Source: Streptomyces sp. 135 (GTDB lineage: Bacteria; Actinomycetota; Actinomycetes; Streptomycetales; Streptomycetaceae). Taken from it: a stretch of DNA of 64,000 bases. Within the stretch, counting starts at the first letter, position 1. Each line of letters begins with the position of its first letter. Of this stretch, positions 46,727 through 54,827 are shown one piece after another. Below the pieces are notes generated by a model. It was not told the origin of the DNA. It did not search any database and worked only from the letters and a program-made list of their open reading frames with translations. A program made the position numbers and the translations under genes. The DNA is taken from positions 4,278,001-4,342,000 of the forward strand of contig NZ_CP075691.1 in the NCBI RefSeq assembly GCF_020026305.1, written 5' to 3'.

Positions 46727-47386
46727 GTGAGTAAAGCCACGGGCGCCGGGACGAAGAGAACCGGCACTACCGGTACGGACGGTGCCCGTGGCTCCGCCAC
46801 CGATGCACACGACTCCGATGAGTCTCATGGATCCCAGGGGGGGACTGTGACGGACACCCGAGACGCCGACACGGCGGGCGGGGCGCTGCCCGGGGAGCGG
46901 AAGCCCGAGGCCAAGGCATCGCAGCCGTACCACCCGCCGCAGGCGTACGAGCAGGGCACCAAGGCGGGGGCGGCCGCGGCGCGCAAGCCCCGGACGGGGG
47001 CCCGCACGATCCCGCGTACGCGCAAGGCGCGGCTGCGGGTCGCCAAGGTCGACCCGTGGTCGGTGATGAAGGTCAGCTTCCTGCTCTCCATCGCGCTCGG
47101 CATCTGCACGATCGTCGCGGCCGCCGTCCTGTGGATGGTCATGGACGCGATGGGTGTCTTCTCGACGGTGGGCGGCACGATCTCCGAGGCGACGGGCTCG
47201 AACGAGTCCAACGGCTTCGACCTCCAGTCCTTCCTCTCGCTGCCGCGTGTCCTGACGTTCACCTCGATCATCGCGGTCATCGACGTCGTCCTGGCGACCG
47301 CGCTGGCGACGCTCGGCGCGTTCATCTACAACCTCTCCGCGGGCTTCGTGGGCGGCGTCGAGCTGACCCTCGCGGAGGATGAGTAG
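46727..47386 (+). CDS. DUF3566 membrane protein
   Basis: 219 residues. A disordered Thr/Ser/Gly-rich start (about 1-105) leads to RKARLRVAKVDPWSVMKVSF and two TM segments (SFLLSIALGICTIVAAAVLW, about 118-137; FTSIIAVIDVVLATALATLG, about 180-199). This is the conserved DUF3566 domain found next to gyrA in actinobacteria; its function is unknown. GTG 46727 follows AGGAGTGAG; GTG 46847 is a shorter option. A terminator follows at 47451. Confidence 0.88.
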   Translation: MSKATGAGTKRTGTTGTDGARGSATDAHDSDESHGSQGGTVTDTRDADTAGGALPGERKPEAKASQPYHPPQAYEQGTKAGAAAARKPRTGARTIPRTRKARLRVAKVDPWSVMKVSFLLSIALGICTIVAAAVLWMVMDAMGVFSTVGGTISEATGSNESNGFDLQSFLSLPRVLTFTSIIAVIDVVLATALATLGAFIYNLSAGFVGGVELTLAEDE

Positions 47387-47450
47387 CGGCGGCTGAGGGC
47401 GAGTCGCGGCGGGTCCCGCCGCGGAGTCCTCCGTCCTCACCGGTTTTCGG

Positions 47451-47497
47451 CCGTCGGCTGTGTCTCGGTTCTTCCGGGGCTCGGCCGACGGTTTTTT
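47451..47497 (+). terminator. Terminator after the gyrA / DUF3566 operon
   Basis: 8-bp stem CCGTCGGC / GCCGACGG with a 25-base loop, followed by TTTTTTT. Confidence 0.8.
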
Positions 47498-47563
47498 TGG
47501 GTGGTGGTGACTGTGGCGGGGGTCGCGGCGGAAGCTGATCCGCCGACCGCGCGGGTATCGATT

Positions 47564-47592
47564 TTGGGACTGGCCAGCAGGTGCGCTAATCT
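47564..47592 (+). promoter_or_regulatory. Probable tRNA-Ile promoter
   Basis: TTGGGA at 47564-47569, 17-bp spacer, TAATCT at 47587-47592, 36 bp before the tRNA. Confidence 0.6.
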
Positions 47593-47628
47593 TCAGGGGT
47601 CAGCGCGCGGGACACACCGAAGCGCGGC

Positions 47629-47702
47629 GGGGCTATAGCTCAGTTGGTTAGAGCGCATCCCTGATAAGGATGAGGCCACAGGTTCAAATCCTGTTAGCCC
47701 CA
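47629..47702 (+). tRNA. tRNA-Ile (GAT)
   Basis: 74-nt cloverleaf. Acceptor GGGGCTA pairs with TAGCCCC, anticodon loop CTGATAA gives GAT, T arm GGTTCAAATCC. CCA at 47703-47705 follows, but its last two bases come from the integrated element. The 3' part (from 47660) is the attachment core of the element. Confidence 0.97.
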
Positions 47703-47703
47703 C
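47660..47703 (+). repeat. attL: 44-bp direct repeat within tRNA-Ile
   Basis: Starts CCTGATAAGG and ends AGCCCCAC. Identical to 60029-60072, 12,369 bp away. It spans the anticodon loop to the tRNA 3' end, as for pSAM2-like elements, so integration leaves the tRNA intact. Confidence 0.95.
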
Positions 47704-47760
47704 CAGCGCAAAGACCCCCAACCGATCATGGTTGGGGGTCTTTGACATCTACGGGTGACA

Positions 47761-48918
47761 TCAGCCGATGAGTGGATCTTCCAGTAGCTCGGCGAGCATC
47801 CCGACCGCTTCCCGCTCACTGTCGCCCACCACGTGGGTGTAGACATCCATGGTCATGCTGATCTGACTGTGGCGAAGAATCGCCTGAGCGACCTTGGGAT
47901 GAACCTTCAGGAAGGCCAGCAGGGTCCCGCAGGTGTGCCGGGCGAGGCGCACCGTGATCCGGCGGACGTCAGCCCGCTTGACCAGCCGGTCGAAGGTGCG
48001 GGAGAAGCCCACCGGGTCGATCATGCCGCCGTGCTCGGAGGAGAAGATCAGGTCATGGTCCGGCTCCTGGGACCAGTGGTCACCGGCGATCTTCCGTTCC
48101 AACTCTTGCAGCTCCCGCCGCTCCTCCAGGACCCGAGCACAGAACTCGGGAAGGGGAAGCACGGCCTGTGAGGACTCCGTCTTGAGGTCTTTGAGGACCA
48201 GGCCCACGCCCTTGACCCGCTGCACCTGCTTGACCGGGATGAAGCGGCCCGCTTCGAAGTCGATGTCCTGCCAGCGCAGCCCAAGCACCTCGCTACGCCG
48301 CAGGCCGAGGACCAGGACGAGGACGCAGGCCGCGTAGAGCCGGTGGGCGCGGACCGAGCGCAGGAACGCGATCGCTTCCCGGGCGTTCCACGCCGTACCC
48401 CTGTCCTTGCTGACCTTGGGCATGTCGACCAGGAGCGCGACATTGCGCGTGACCAGCTCCTCGCGCATGGCCCGGTTGAGGGCGTTACGGAGCACGCGCA
48501 GGACCTCGAAGCGGGCCGAGGCGCCGACCTTCTCCCGGGTCAGGGCCGCCATGAAGGCCCGGATCTGTGCTGGCGTGAGCTTGACCAGCGGTCTTTTGCC
48601 GAGGTGCGGCAGCAGGTACAGCCGGACCTTGGACTCGTACTTCACGTACGTGTTGTGCTCGCGCTCCGGTGCAACGATGTGCTCCAGCCAGTAGGCCAGC
48701 CACTCACCGAGCGTCCAGGACCTGGACGGCACGGGCACGCCGTTGCGCTCCTGGTCCTGGAGCTTGCCGAGCTTTTCGTTGGCCTCATCCCACGTACGGC
48801 CGTACACGTACTTACGCACCCGGTTGCCGTCCGTGTCCGTCACATAGGCAGCACCCTGGTACCGGCCGTCAGACCGCTTGGTGATCGTGCCGCCGCCGTT
48901 GGGCCGACGCTTCGCCAT
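47761..48918 (-). CDS. int: Tyrosine-recombinase integrase
   Basis: 385-residue site-specific recombinase for the tRNA-Ile att site. N-terminal AP2-like arm-binding part (GGGTITKRSDGRYQGAAYVT), SAM-like core domain, then the catalytic domain: Arg in LRRSEVLGLRWQDIDFEAG, Lys in KDLKTESSQAVLPLP, box II ITVRLARHTCGTLLAF, and the nucleophile in SMTMDVYTHVVGDSE. Box II has Arg where most have His (R-x-x-R in place of H-x-x-R). It is adjacent to attL. ATG 48918 overlaps the xis stop by ATGA. Confidence 0.95.
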   Translation of the reverse strand: MAKRRPNGGGTITKRSDGRYQGAAYVTDTDGNRVRKYVYGRTWDEANEKLGKLQDQERNGVPVPSRSWTLGEWLAYWLEHIVAPEREHNTYVKYESKVRLYLLPHLGKRPLVKLTPAQIRAFMAALTREKVGASARFEVLRVLRNALNRAMREELVTRNVALLVDMPKVSKDRGTAWNAREAIAFLRSVRAHRLYAACVLVLVLGLRRSEVLGLRWQDIDFEAGRFIPVKQVQRVKGVGLVLKDLKTESSQAVLPLPEFCARVLEERRELQELERKIAGDHWSQEPDHDLIFSSEHGGMIDPVGFSRTFDRLVKRADVRRITVRLARHTCGTLLAFLKVHPKVAQAILRHSQISMTMDVYTHVVGDSEREAVGMLAELLEDPLIG

Positions 48919-49106
48919 CAGGCAGCCTCCCCGATCTGGCCGACGATGAAGTCGCGGACCGCGTGATCCGGGATGCGGCGGCATCCGTCGACCTTGATGG
49001 AGACCAGGCGATGCGTGCGGATCAGGTCATAGACCTTCGTCCGGCCGACCTTGAGTCGTGCCATGACCTCCGGCACGGTCAGCAGCTCGGGGACAACGGT
49101 AGTCAC
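48918..49106 (-). CDS. xis: Excisionase-type helix-turn-helix protein
   Basis: 62 residues, MerR-like winged-helix fold: LLTVPEVMARLKVGRTKVYD with LIRTHRLVSIKVDGCRRIPD. The usual small DNA-binding partner of AICE integrases that directs excision. GTG 49106 overlaps the rep stop by 4 bp; its own stop overlaps int. Confidence 0.88.
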   Translation of the reverse strand: MTTVVPELLTVPEVMARLKVGRTKVYDLIRTHRLVSIKVDGCRRIPDHAVRDFIVGQIGEAA

Positions 49107-50587
49107 GGTGCCTCTCCTTCAAGGTCGAGGAGAGCGGCCTTCTCCTCGCGGGCGAGTTCGCGGTTCTGTTCGAGGTCGCGGCGGATGTTGGCGGCGAGCC
49201 AGGATTCGCCGGGGGTGTGGCCGTGGCCGGCATAGGCCCAGTGGGCGAGGGTGAGCGTGGTCCCCTCCGGGATCTCGTCCGCATCGGGGAGGCCGAGGGC
49301 GGCGCGTTGTTGGGCGGCGCGGTAGTCGGCGCGGACCTGTCGGAGGGCGCCGAGGGTGGTGGAGTAGTGGCGGGACTTCGAGCTGAAGTGGCCGCGAAAG
49401 CCGAGCATGTGGGCCCAGCGGGCGAGTCCGCGTTCGGGGTAGGCGGCGTGCAGGTCGGCGCAGGCGTGCATGAGGCGGCGGACGTGGTCGGGTACGTCGA
49501 GTGTGCGCAGGTCGGCGCCGATGCCGGTTCCCTCGCAGGAGTTGCACAGAACGGGTGTGCCGTCCTTGCGGTGGATGTGGCGGTAGCCGCCGGTGCCACC
49601 GCAGGCCCGGCATGCCACGGATCGGTCCACGGCTCCGGTCGTCTCGGCGGCCTTGGTGGCGTACTTGGCGACGTAGGAGGCCACGGCTTGTTCCGTGATC
49701 TCCGAGCCGTCCCCGAACGCCTCGATGGGCTGGACGTCGAGCCGGTCACCCCAGCACAGGACGCGGGCTGGGAACTCCCGGGCAGCGGGGAGGTCGATGC
49801 GGACACGGGCGGCTGCGGCGTGGATGGCGTCGGTGAGCAACGCGAGGGTGGCCCAGTGCGGGGGCGGGGTGTCGGGTCCTTCGGGGCCGTCGAAGCGGAT
49901 GACGGCATGGAAGTGGACGGCACCGCGCTTCTGGTACTCGGCGACCTTGCCGAAGGAGAGCCGGGACTGTTCCCTGGCTGCCTTCTGCGTGAGCCCAGCG
50001 CGCTTGGCGATCTCGCGGCGCAGGTAGATGGTGAAGAAGCGCCACAGGTCGGAGGCGTGGTTGTTCCACAGCACCGCGCCCGCGTAGTCATACGTTTCGG
50101 GGTTGAGCGGGGTCCCCAGTTCGGGAGCGTCTTCGGAGTGGCGGGTGCCGCAGCGGCAGGGCCGGGTGCCGGGACGGTTGTGGACCGGACCGAACGAGGG
50201 AGCGGTGAGGGTGGCGAAGACGCGGGGGTGTTGGCGGACGGTGCGCGGGGTGCCCTTATCGGGGTCGCCGACGAGTCCGGCGCGGATCAGGTGGTAGGTG
50301 TCGCCGGCGTAGGTCCAGGCGCACGACGGGCACCGTGAGGCGCGGCGGTTGCCGCAAGCGACGCGGAGGTGTCCGCCGGGTTCGGTGTCGGTCGAGTAGG
50401 AGTGGAGCACCTGCCCGGTGGTGGCGTCGCGGGTGGCCGTGGAGCCGGTCAGGTGGATGGGGTCGGAGCAGCCGCCGGTCCGGCGGATCTGGTCTTGGAT
50501 GCGGTCGAAGCCGGGGGACCCGGCCAGCCTCAGCACGTCGGCGAGGGTGGCCGGGTCCAGGCCCGCCATGGTGGCGGCGTTGTTCAC
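49103..50587 (-). CDS. RepSA-like rolling-circle replication initiator
   Basis: 494-residue HUH-type initiator of AICE replication. Motif 2 is AVHFHAVIRFDGPEG (His-x-His, about 226-240), and the tyrosine motif is VASYVAKYATKAAETTG (about 298-314), Y-x3-K-Y-x2-K. Zinc-binding parts are CGNRRASRCPSCAWTYAGD and the CRACGGTGG...CNSCEGTG pair (about 325-365). GTG 50587 overlaps the methyltransferase stop by GTGA. It should nick the element origin; the origin itself was not located. Confidence 0.9.
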   Translation of the reverse strand: MNNAATMAGLDPATLADVLRLAGSPGFDRIQDQIRRTGGCSDPIHLTGSTATRDATTGQVLHSYSTDTEPGGHLRVACGNRRASRCPSCAWTYAGDTYHLIRAGLVGDPDKGTPRTVRQHPRVFATLTAPSFGPVHNRPGTRPCRCGTRHSEDAPELGTPLNPETYDYAGAVLWNNHASDLWRFFTIYLRREIAKRAGLTQKAAREQSRLSFGKVAEYQKRGAVHFHAVIRFDGPEGPDTPPPHWATLALLTDAIHAAAARVRIDLPAAREFPARVLCWGDRLDVQPIEAFGDGSEITEQAVASYVAKYATKAAETTGAVDRSVACRACGGTGGYRHIHRKDGTPVLCNSCEGTGIGADLRTLDVPDHVRRLMHACADLHAAYPERGLARWAHMLGFRGHFSSKSRHYSTTLGALRQVRADYRAAQQRAALGLPDADEIPEGTTLTLAHWAYAGHGHTPGESWLAANIRRDLEQNRELAREEKAALLDLEGEAP

Positions 50588-51249
50588 GCGGCAACCTCCA
50601 GCAGGGAGGCGTAGAGAGCGGTGCCGATGTGTTCGGTGTAGGCGGGCGGGATGCACTCGCGGATGCCGTCGCGGTTCATCCAGGGCACGCCCATGTCGTC
50701 GCGGGCTTCCTGGACTCCGGAGAAGTTGCCGACGTAGTGCGCAAAGTGCCCGGCAGCCCGAGGGCGGCCCATCTTGGTCAGCGGCGCGGTGTGCCGCTTG
50801 TGACGGGGTGGCGTGAAGGTGAAGCCGCCACCGGTCTCGAACAAACGGTGCCGGTAGGTGCGCATGCCGAACGGGGCAGCGCACAGGGTCACCGGCTCAC
50901 GCAGCTCCGGGGCGGCGTCTTCCACGTTCTCGATCGCCCACGGCCGGCCGGTGGCTTGCAGGGCGGTCCGGGTGGGGGCGATCAGGTCGGGGTGTTCGCG
51001 GCGCTGGATGCGCTGGGCAAGGGTGTATCGCTGGCACGGGGGCGAGGCGTGGATGAAGTCGAACTCCGCCCCGTGTTCACGGACGAAGGCGAGCGCGTCA
51101 GCCTGGACGAAGGAGAAGGGGTAGCGGGGCTGCGGGGCGAGGTCGACTCCGACGACGTCGAAGCCGGCGAGGTGGTAGCCCATGGAGGCGCCGCCCTGGC
51201 AGCAGTACAGGTCCAGCACTCGCAGCCCGTTGGGAAGCGCGGCGTTCAC
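50584..51249 (-). CDS. C5-cytosine DNA methyltransferase, short form
   Basis: 221 residues. SAM motif I VLDLYCCQGGASMGYHLAGF (about 11-30), motif IV FIHASPPCQRYTLAQR with the catalytic Cys72 of Pro-Pro-Cys, motif VI WAIENVEDAAPEL, and a motif VIII-like RTYRHRLFETGGGF. The recognition domain is reduced compared with full-length enzymes (usually 320 residues or more), as in phage-type Dcm proteins. Target site unknown. GTG 51249 and its stop both overlap neighbours by 4 bp, so it is coupled in the transfer/replication operon. It may pair with the HNH endonuclease at 59 kb or protect the element in new hosts. Confidence 0.85.
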   Translation of the reverse strand: MNAALPNGLRVLDLYCCQGGASMGYHLAGFDVVGVDLAPQPRYPFSFVQADALAFVREHGAEFDFIHASPPCQRYTLAQRIQRREHPDLIAPTRTALQATGRPWAIENVEDAAPELREPVTLCAAPFGMRTYRHRLFETGGGFTFTPPRHKRHTAPLTKMGRPRAAGHFAHYVGNFSGVQEARDDMGVPWMNRDGIRECIPPAYTEHIGTALYASLLEVAA

Positions 51250-51425
51250 TGACCGTCCTCCTTCGCGGGGTGGCGGTCGATCCAGTCCTCGGCGCAGACC
51301 TTGTGCACGGGCTTGCCCCGGTCGGAGCGCAGCGGGGTGGGCTTGGTGCAGATCACGCACGGTTTGTCGCCGGAGTGGTCGAAGTGCTCGGGAGAGCGCC
51401 AGTCGAGGAGAGCCACCGTGATCAC
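51246..51425 (-). CDS. Small CxxC protein of the AICE operon
   Basis: 59 residues, unassigned: VITVALLDWRSPEHFDHSGD, then KPCVICTKPTPLR and VCAEDWIDRHPAKEDGQ. The Cys-X2-Cys and later Cys/His could bind zinc. GTG 51425 overlaps the preceding gene by GTGA and its stop overlaps the methyltransferase start, so it is part of a tightly coupled series. Confidence 0.7.
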   Translation of the reverse strand: MITVALLDWRSPEHFDHSGDKPCVICTKPTPLRSDRGKPVHKVCAEDWIDRHPAKEDGQ

Positions 51426-51601
51426 CACCCCGTCCGCGCGAGGCTGGCGGGGGTGGCGTGGCCGGTGCCGTTGCAGGTGCGGCAGGTGGCCTGGACGGTG
51501 ACGCGGGTGCCGTCGCGGTGACGGTCGCCGGTCGTGATCGAGACGACGGGGAAGCCGTCGCAGTGGCGGCAGACCGGGTGGTTCGGGGCGTGCCGGGGCA
51601 T
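51422..51601 (-). CDS. Small zinc-knuckle protein of the AICE operon
   Basis: 59 residues: MPRHAPNHPVCRHCDGFPVV, then QATCRTCNGTGHATPASLAR. Two Cys-X2-Cys-x-Gly units as in the DnaJ zinc centre. ATG 51601; the stop overlaps the next gene by 4 bp. Role unknown. Confidence 0.65.
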   Translation of the reverse strand: MPRHAPNHPVCRHCDGFPVVSITTGDRHRDGTRVTVQATCRTCNGTGHATPASLARTGW

Positions 51602-51649
51602 GATGGATGAGCCCTTTCGGGTCGAAAGATCGGATTGGGGTTGAGCCGT

Positions 51650-51687
51650 CCGGGGCGGCGGATACTTGGCGGTAGAGGCCGCCCCGG
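51650..51687 (-). terminator. Intra-operon hairpin
   Basis: 10-bp arms CCGGGGCGGC / GCCGCCCCGG, just past the stop of the Spd-like membrane gene (51694). It may attenuate transcription of the replication genes compared with the transfer genes. Confidence 0.5.
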
Positions 51688-51693
51688 AGGGCG

Positions 51694-52068
51694 CTACTTG
51701 CGGTAGCGGCTGCGAGACCGGGCGGGCCGGGAACGTGCGGGGCGACGACGCGAAGCACGCGAACGACCCTTGACCGCGCGGCCGGGCCGGGCGCTGCGGT
51801 TGGCGCGGCTGAACGTGTAGCCGAGACCGCAGCTCGCCGAGAGAACCGCGATGATCGATGCGGCGATGATCTGGGCGACGAAGGCGGCCACCAGCATCAC
51901 GAGCACGATCCCGGCGGTGATCGTCAGGGTGAGCAGGATCGGGCCCTTGTAGGAGCGGGGGGCTTCCTGCACGATCACGACTTTGGCCATGTCGGTGCCG
52001 GGCGGTACCTGCCGGTACAGCTCCGTGGGGATGTGTCCGGCGCGGAACTGCTCATCGGGCAGCTTCAT
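51694..52068 (-). CDS. Spd-like small membrane protein
   Basis: 124 residues. A soluble start of about 40 residues (MKLPDEQFRAGHIPTELYRQ), two adjacent TM segments (GPILLTLTITAGIVLVMLVA and FVAQIIAASIIAVLSASCGL) and a very basic tail (SRASRRRPARSRPARSRSRY). The layout fits AICE spread proteins that help plasmid movement between mycelial compartments. Family name not certain. ATG 52068. Confidence 0.7.
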   Translation of the reverse strand: MKLPDEQFRAGHIPTELYRQVPPGTDMAKVVIVQEAPRSYKGPILLTLTITAGIVLVMLVAAFVAQIIAASIIAVLSASCGLGYTFSRANRSARPGRAVKGRSRASRRRPARSRPARSRSRYRK

Positions 52069-52084
52069 GGGACAACGCTCCTTG

Positions 52085-52273
52085 TCAGGCCGTGCAGCGG
52101 TGGGTACGAGCGGCGAGTTCGGCGGCGGAGTGGTCGTGGTACTCCGCCGAGAAGCCGCAGCGGGGCGCGGTGCAGGCCGCAGAGTGCTTGTCGCGTCCGT
52201 GTCCGTCGTAGAAGGTGGCGACCTTCACCGGGCCGAACCTTCGGACGTCACGGAAGCGGCGGTGAACGGGCAT
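52085..52273 (-). CDS. Mobile element transfer protein (small)
   Basis: 62 residues: MPVHRRFRDVRRFGPVKVAT, then FYDGHGRDKHSAACTAPRCG and FSAEYHDHSAAELAARTHRC. This is a conserved short family found in AICE transfer operons, with a possible Cys/His metal site. ATG 52273 follows AGGAGA. Confidence 0.75.
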   Translation of the reverse strand: MPVHRRFRDVRRFGPVKVATFYDGHGRDKHSAACTAPRCGFSAEYHDHSAAELAARTHRCTA

Positions 52274-52291
52274 CGTGGATCTCCTCTCAGC

Positions 52292-52942
52292 TCAGGCGAG
52301 TTGGGCGACGATCGAGTTGGCGAGCGCTTCGGGCACTCCGAGGCGGGCGCGCAGGGTGGCCGCGTCGATCGCGGTCCCGGTCCGTGCGTGGTGTTCGGTG
52401 GCGACCTTGCGGGCGTGATCGACCAGGGCCGGGGGCACCGCCGGGGCCGCCTCGGGCAGCGCCGGGGCCGGACCGGGGGCGGGGATCTCTTCGCGCTCCG
52501 GAGCCGGATCGGGTGCAGGAACTTCCGGTGCGGGCGCCGGGGCTGCGGATGCCGGCGAAACCGGTGACCGGTCCCCATCCGGAGCAGGCGAGTGGGCGAG
52601 GAGCGTGCCGCCGAGGAAGGCCAGCGCGGGCCATCCAGCGACGCCGAACCGCAGCCAGGCCGGGGGGTGCTGCATGTCGAGGAACCCGGCGGTGGCGACG
52701 TTGGCGCCCAGCGAGGCGACCAGAGCGATAAGGAACCAGCACCAGGCCAGCCGGGACGGGCCACTACCGCGAAGCCGACGCCAGGCCGCCACCAGCAGCA
52801 GGTCGACCGAGATGGGGTAGGCCCAGGCTTTCCAGCCAGTCTGTCCGGCGGCGGCGGCCAGGTCATGCAGGTGAGCGAAGGACAGCGCACCAGCGATCAC
52901 GGCTTGGATGAGTACCGCGTCGAAGCGGAGTGAGCGGAGCAT
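52292..52942 (-). CDS. DUF2637-type spread protein (SpdB-like)
   Basis: 216 residues. Four TM segments in the first 115 residues (AVLIQAVIAGALSFAHLHDL, KAWAYPISVDLLLVAAW, LAWCWFLIALVASLGANVAT, WPALAFLGGTLLAHS), a Pro-Ala-Glu hinge (120-165) and a C-terminal helical HTH-like domain (RTGTAIDAATLRARLGVPEA). This matches the DUF2637 proteins of Streptomyces conjugative elements, implicated in intramycelial spread. ATG 52942 follows GAAGGAGGTG. Confidence 0.82.
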   Translation of the reverse strand: MLRSLRFDAVLIQAVIAGALSFAHLHDLAAAAGQTGWKAWAYPISVDLLLVAAWRRLRGSGPSRLAWCWFLIALVASLGANVATAGFLDMQHPPAWLRFGVAGWPALAFLGGTLLAHSPAPDGDRSPVSPASAAPAPAPEVPAPDPAPEREEIPAPGPAPALPEAAPAVPPALVDHARKVATEHHARTGTAIDAATLRARLGVPEALANSIVAQLA

Positions 52943-53016
52943 GTCTTCACCTCCTTCGCGGGGGGTGGGGCCGGGGCCGGGCGGGGGCGTGTCCGGCCGC
53001 CCGGCCTTGGCGGGGG

Positions 53017-53193
53017 TCAGCGTCGGTTGAAGCCGGGGCAGCCGTTGACCATGTGGTCCACGCACTGCGGGCAGTCCTCGCGCGGCCCCAGGCGGCGGTG
53101 GATGCTCTTGTCGTAGGCGTGCTTCCAGCACTGCGGGCACTCGCCTTCCGGGGTGGAGTCGGCGGTACGCGGCGACTTTCCGAACAGAGCCAT
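53017..53193 (-). CDS. Small Cys-rich AICE protein
   Basis: 58 residues: MALFGKSPRTADSTPEGECP, then QCWKHAYDKSIHRRLGPRED and CPQCVDHMVNGCPGFNRR. Two Cys-Pro-Gln-Cys pairs suggest a zinc ribbon. ATG 53193 with GGGAGCC upstream. Unknown role. Confidence 0.65.
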   Translation of the reverse strand: MALFGKSPRTADSTPEGECPQCWKHAYDKSIHRRLGPREDCPQCVDHMVNGCPGFNRR

Positions 53194-53223
53194 CACGGGC
53201 TCCCTTCTTGTTGGCGGCGGGTG

Positions 53224-53400
53224 TCAGTCCTGAAGTGCTTCGCCCGAACCCCAGCACTCCGTACACAGGGCGGTCTGTTCGTCGGCGGTGGCGCGGCCCT
53301 TGCGGGCACCGACGCGGACGGTTTCGGTGATCTCGCCTTTGCCCTTGCACTCCGGGCACTTCTTCACCCGAGGCTTGGCGGCGGCCTTGCGTGCGGCCAT
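53224..53400 (-). CDS. Small zinc-knuckle AICE protein
   Basis: 58 residues: basic start MAARKAAAKPRVKKCPECKG, then KGEITETVRVGARKG and CTECWGSGEALQD. DnaJ-type Cys-X2-Cys-x-Gly pairs. ATG 53400 follows GGGGAGATCC. Unknown role. Confidence 0.65.
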   Translation of the reverse strand: MAARKAAAKPRVKKCPECKGKGEITETVRVGARKGRATADEQTALCTECWGSGEALQD

Positions 53401-53487
53401 GTGGATCTCCCCTTCTGGCTTGCGGCATGGGCGGGGTAGGGACCTGGCGCGAGAACGGTCACGCCGACTGGGATGGAACGAGCGGTG

Positions 53488-54825
53488 TTACTCGGTGACC
53501 GGGCGCGGGGCCACCCGTGGCGGGGCCGGAACCAGGGTCGGCTCGGTGCGGACCGGCGGCCGGAACGGGGCCAGGAAGGCCGGGGCCGGGGTCAGGTGAG
53601 CGAACTCCCGGCAGATCGCCGCAGCCTCAGCGGGGGACATGGCGGGGGTGCGGATGCGGGACCAGCCGCCGGAGGAGTCGCCGGCCACCGCGACACCGGG
53701 GCGGTCGGGCGGGATCGTCGTCACCGCCTGCACCGCTTCGGGGGCGATATCACCCAGGCCCATCTCACCGGTCTGCTTGTCGTTGACACGGTGCACCACA
53801 CGGCCGGTGAGCTGCGCGCGAAGTGTGGTGGCACCCTTGCCCAGTTCGGAGCCGAAGCGCTGCCCGCAGACCTCCAGGTAGATGCCGATCGCACGGGCCA
53901 TCTGGGAGAGGCGGACCATCTGCATGACCATGCGGTCCCGGCGTTCCTCATCCTTCTTCGCGGCCACCAGGAACAGTTCCGCCACCTCATCGACCAGGAC
54001 CACCAGCGGCACCGGCCGGACGTGTTCCGGCAGGCCCCACAGGTCCGAGACGCCGTGAAGGCTCAGCAGGTCGAAACGGTCTTCCATCTCGGTGACCAGC
54101 GCATCAAGCAGGGATGCGGCCTCTTGCGGGGTCGTGGCCAGCGCCGACAGGCGAGGCGCATACGCGCTCTGTTCCACCCCGCGCTTGCAGTCGATCCCCA
54201 CCAGACCCACCGGCAGCTTCGCCAGACCGGCCACCAGATTGCGCTGGTACATCGACTTGCCCGACTGATTCGCACCCAGCGTCAGAGCATGCGGAACCTT
54301 CGGATAGTCCCGGACGAACACCGAACCGTCCTCGCGCAACGCGACCGGAACAACCATCGGCCCGTCATCACTCTTCGAACGCGGCATGCGGACCGTGGCC
54401 AGCACGTCATAACCAGTCATGCGCAGTTCAACGACGCCCGGGCGGACTTCGTGGACGATCACCGAGCGCACCCCCCAGGCATGCCGCAGCCGTTCCGAGG
54501 CCGCCGCCACATCCGCCGGTTCCAGTCCAGCGGGAAGCCGCAGGGACACCCGCAACCCGGTGGAGGTAGGCCGCACCCGGCGGACCTTGGGAGGCTGCGG
54601 CCTCACCTCCTGACGGGCCAGAGTGCGGGTCATGAACGCCCGCATCCCCGAAGGCTGCACCGTCAGCCCGCACACCTCCATCGTGGAGCGGTAGGTCACC
54701 GTGAACCGGCCCCACGTCAGCGGCAGACCCACCAGCGACCAGTACACGCGAGGAGCGCGGACCTTGGCGTAGCCGAGCCCGCCAACGGCCACCACAACAG
54801 CGGCCAGCAGTAACCAGGTGGTCAT
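53488..54825 (-). CDS. FtsK/SpoIIIE-like conjugal DNA translocase Tra
   Basis: 445-residue AICE transfer protein that pumps double-stranded DNA between cells. N-terminal TM (TTWLLLAAVVVAVGGLGYAK, about 2-21). Motor domain: Walker A in TLGANQSGKSMYQRNLVAGL (about 180-199) and Walker B in VPLVVLVDEVAELFLVAAKK (about 270-289), with later IYLEVCGQRFGSELGKGATT. The C-terminal 60 residues are Pro-rich and may hold the DNA-binding part. ATG 54825, 2 bp after the upstream gene. Same role as TraSA of pSAM2. Confidence 0.9.
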   Translation of the reverse strand: MTTWLLLAAVVVAVGGLGYAKVRAPRVYWSLVGLPLTWGRFTVTYRSTMEVCGLTVQPSGMRAFMTRTLARQEVRPQPPKVRRVRPTSTGLRVSLRLPAGLEPADVAAASERLRHAWGVRSVIVHEVRPGVVELRMTGYDVLATVRMPRSKSDDGPMVVPVALREDGSVFVRDYPKVPHALTLGANQSGKSMYQRNLVAGLAKLPVGLVGIDCKRGVEQSAYAPRLSALATTPQEAASLLDALVTEMEDRFDLLSLHGVSDLWGLPEHVRPVPLVVLVDEVAELFLVAAKKDEERRDRMVMQMVRLSQMARAIGIYLEVCGQRFGSELGKGATTLRAQLTGRVVHRVNDKQTGEMGLGDIAPEAVQAVTTIPPDRPGVAVAGDSSGGWSRIRTPAMSPAEAAAICREFAHLTPAPAFLAPFRPPVRTEPTLVPAPPRVAPRPVTE

Positions 54826-54827
54826 GA

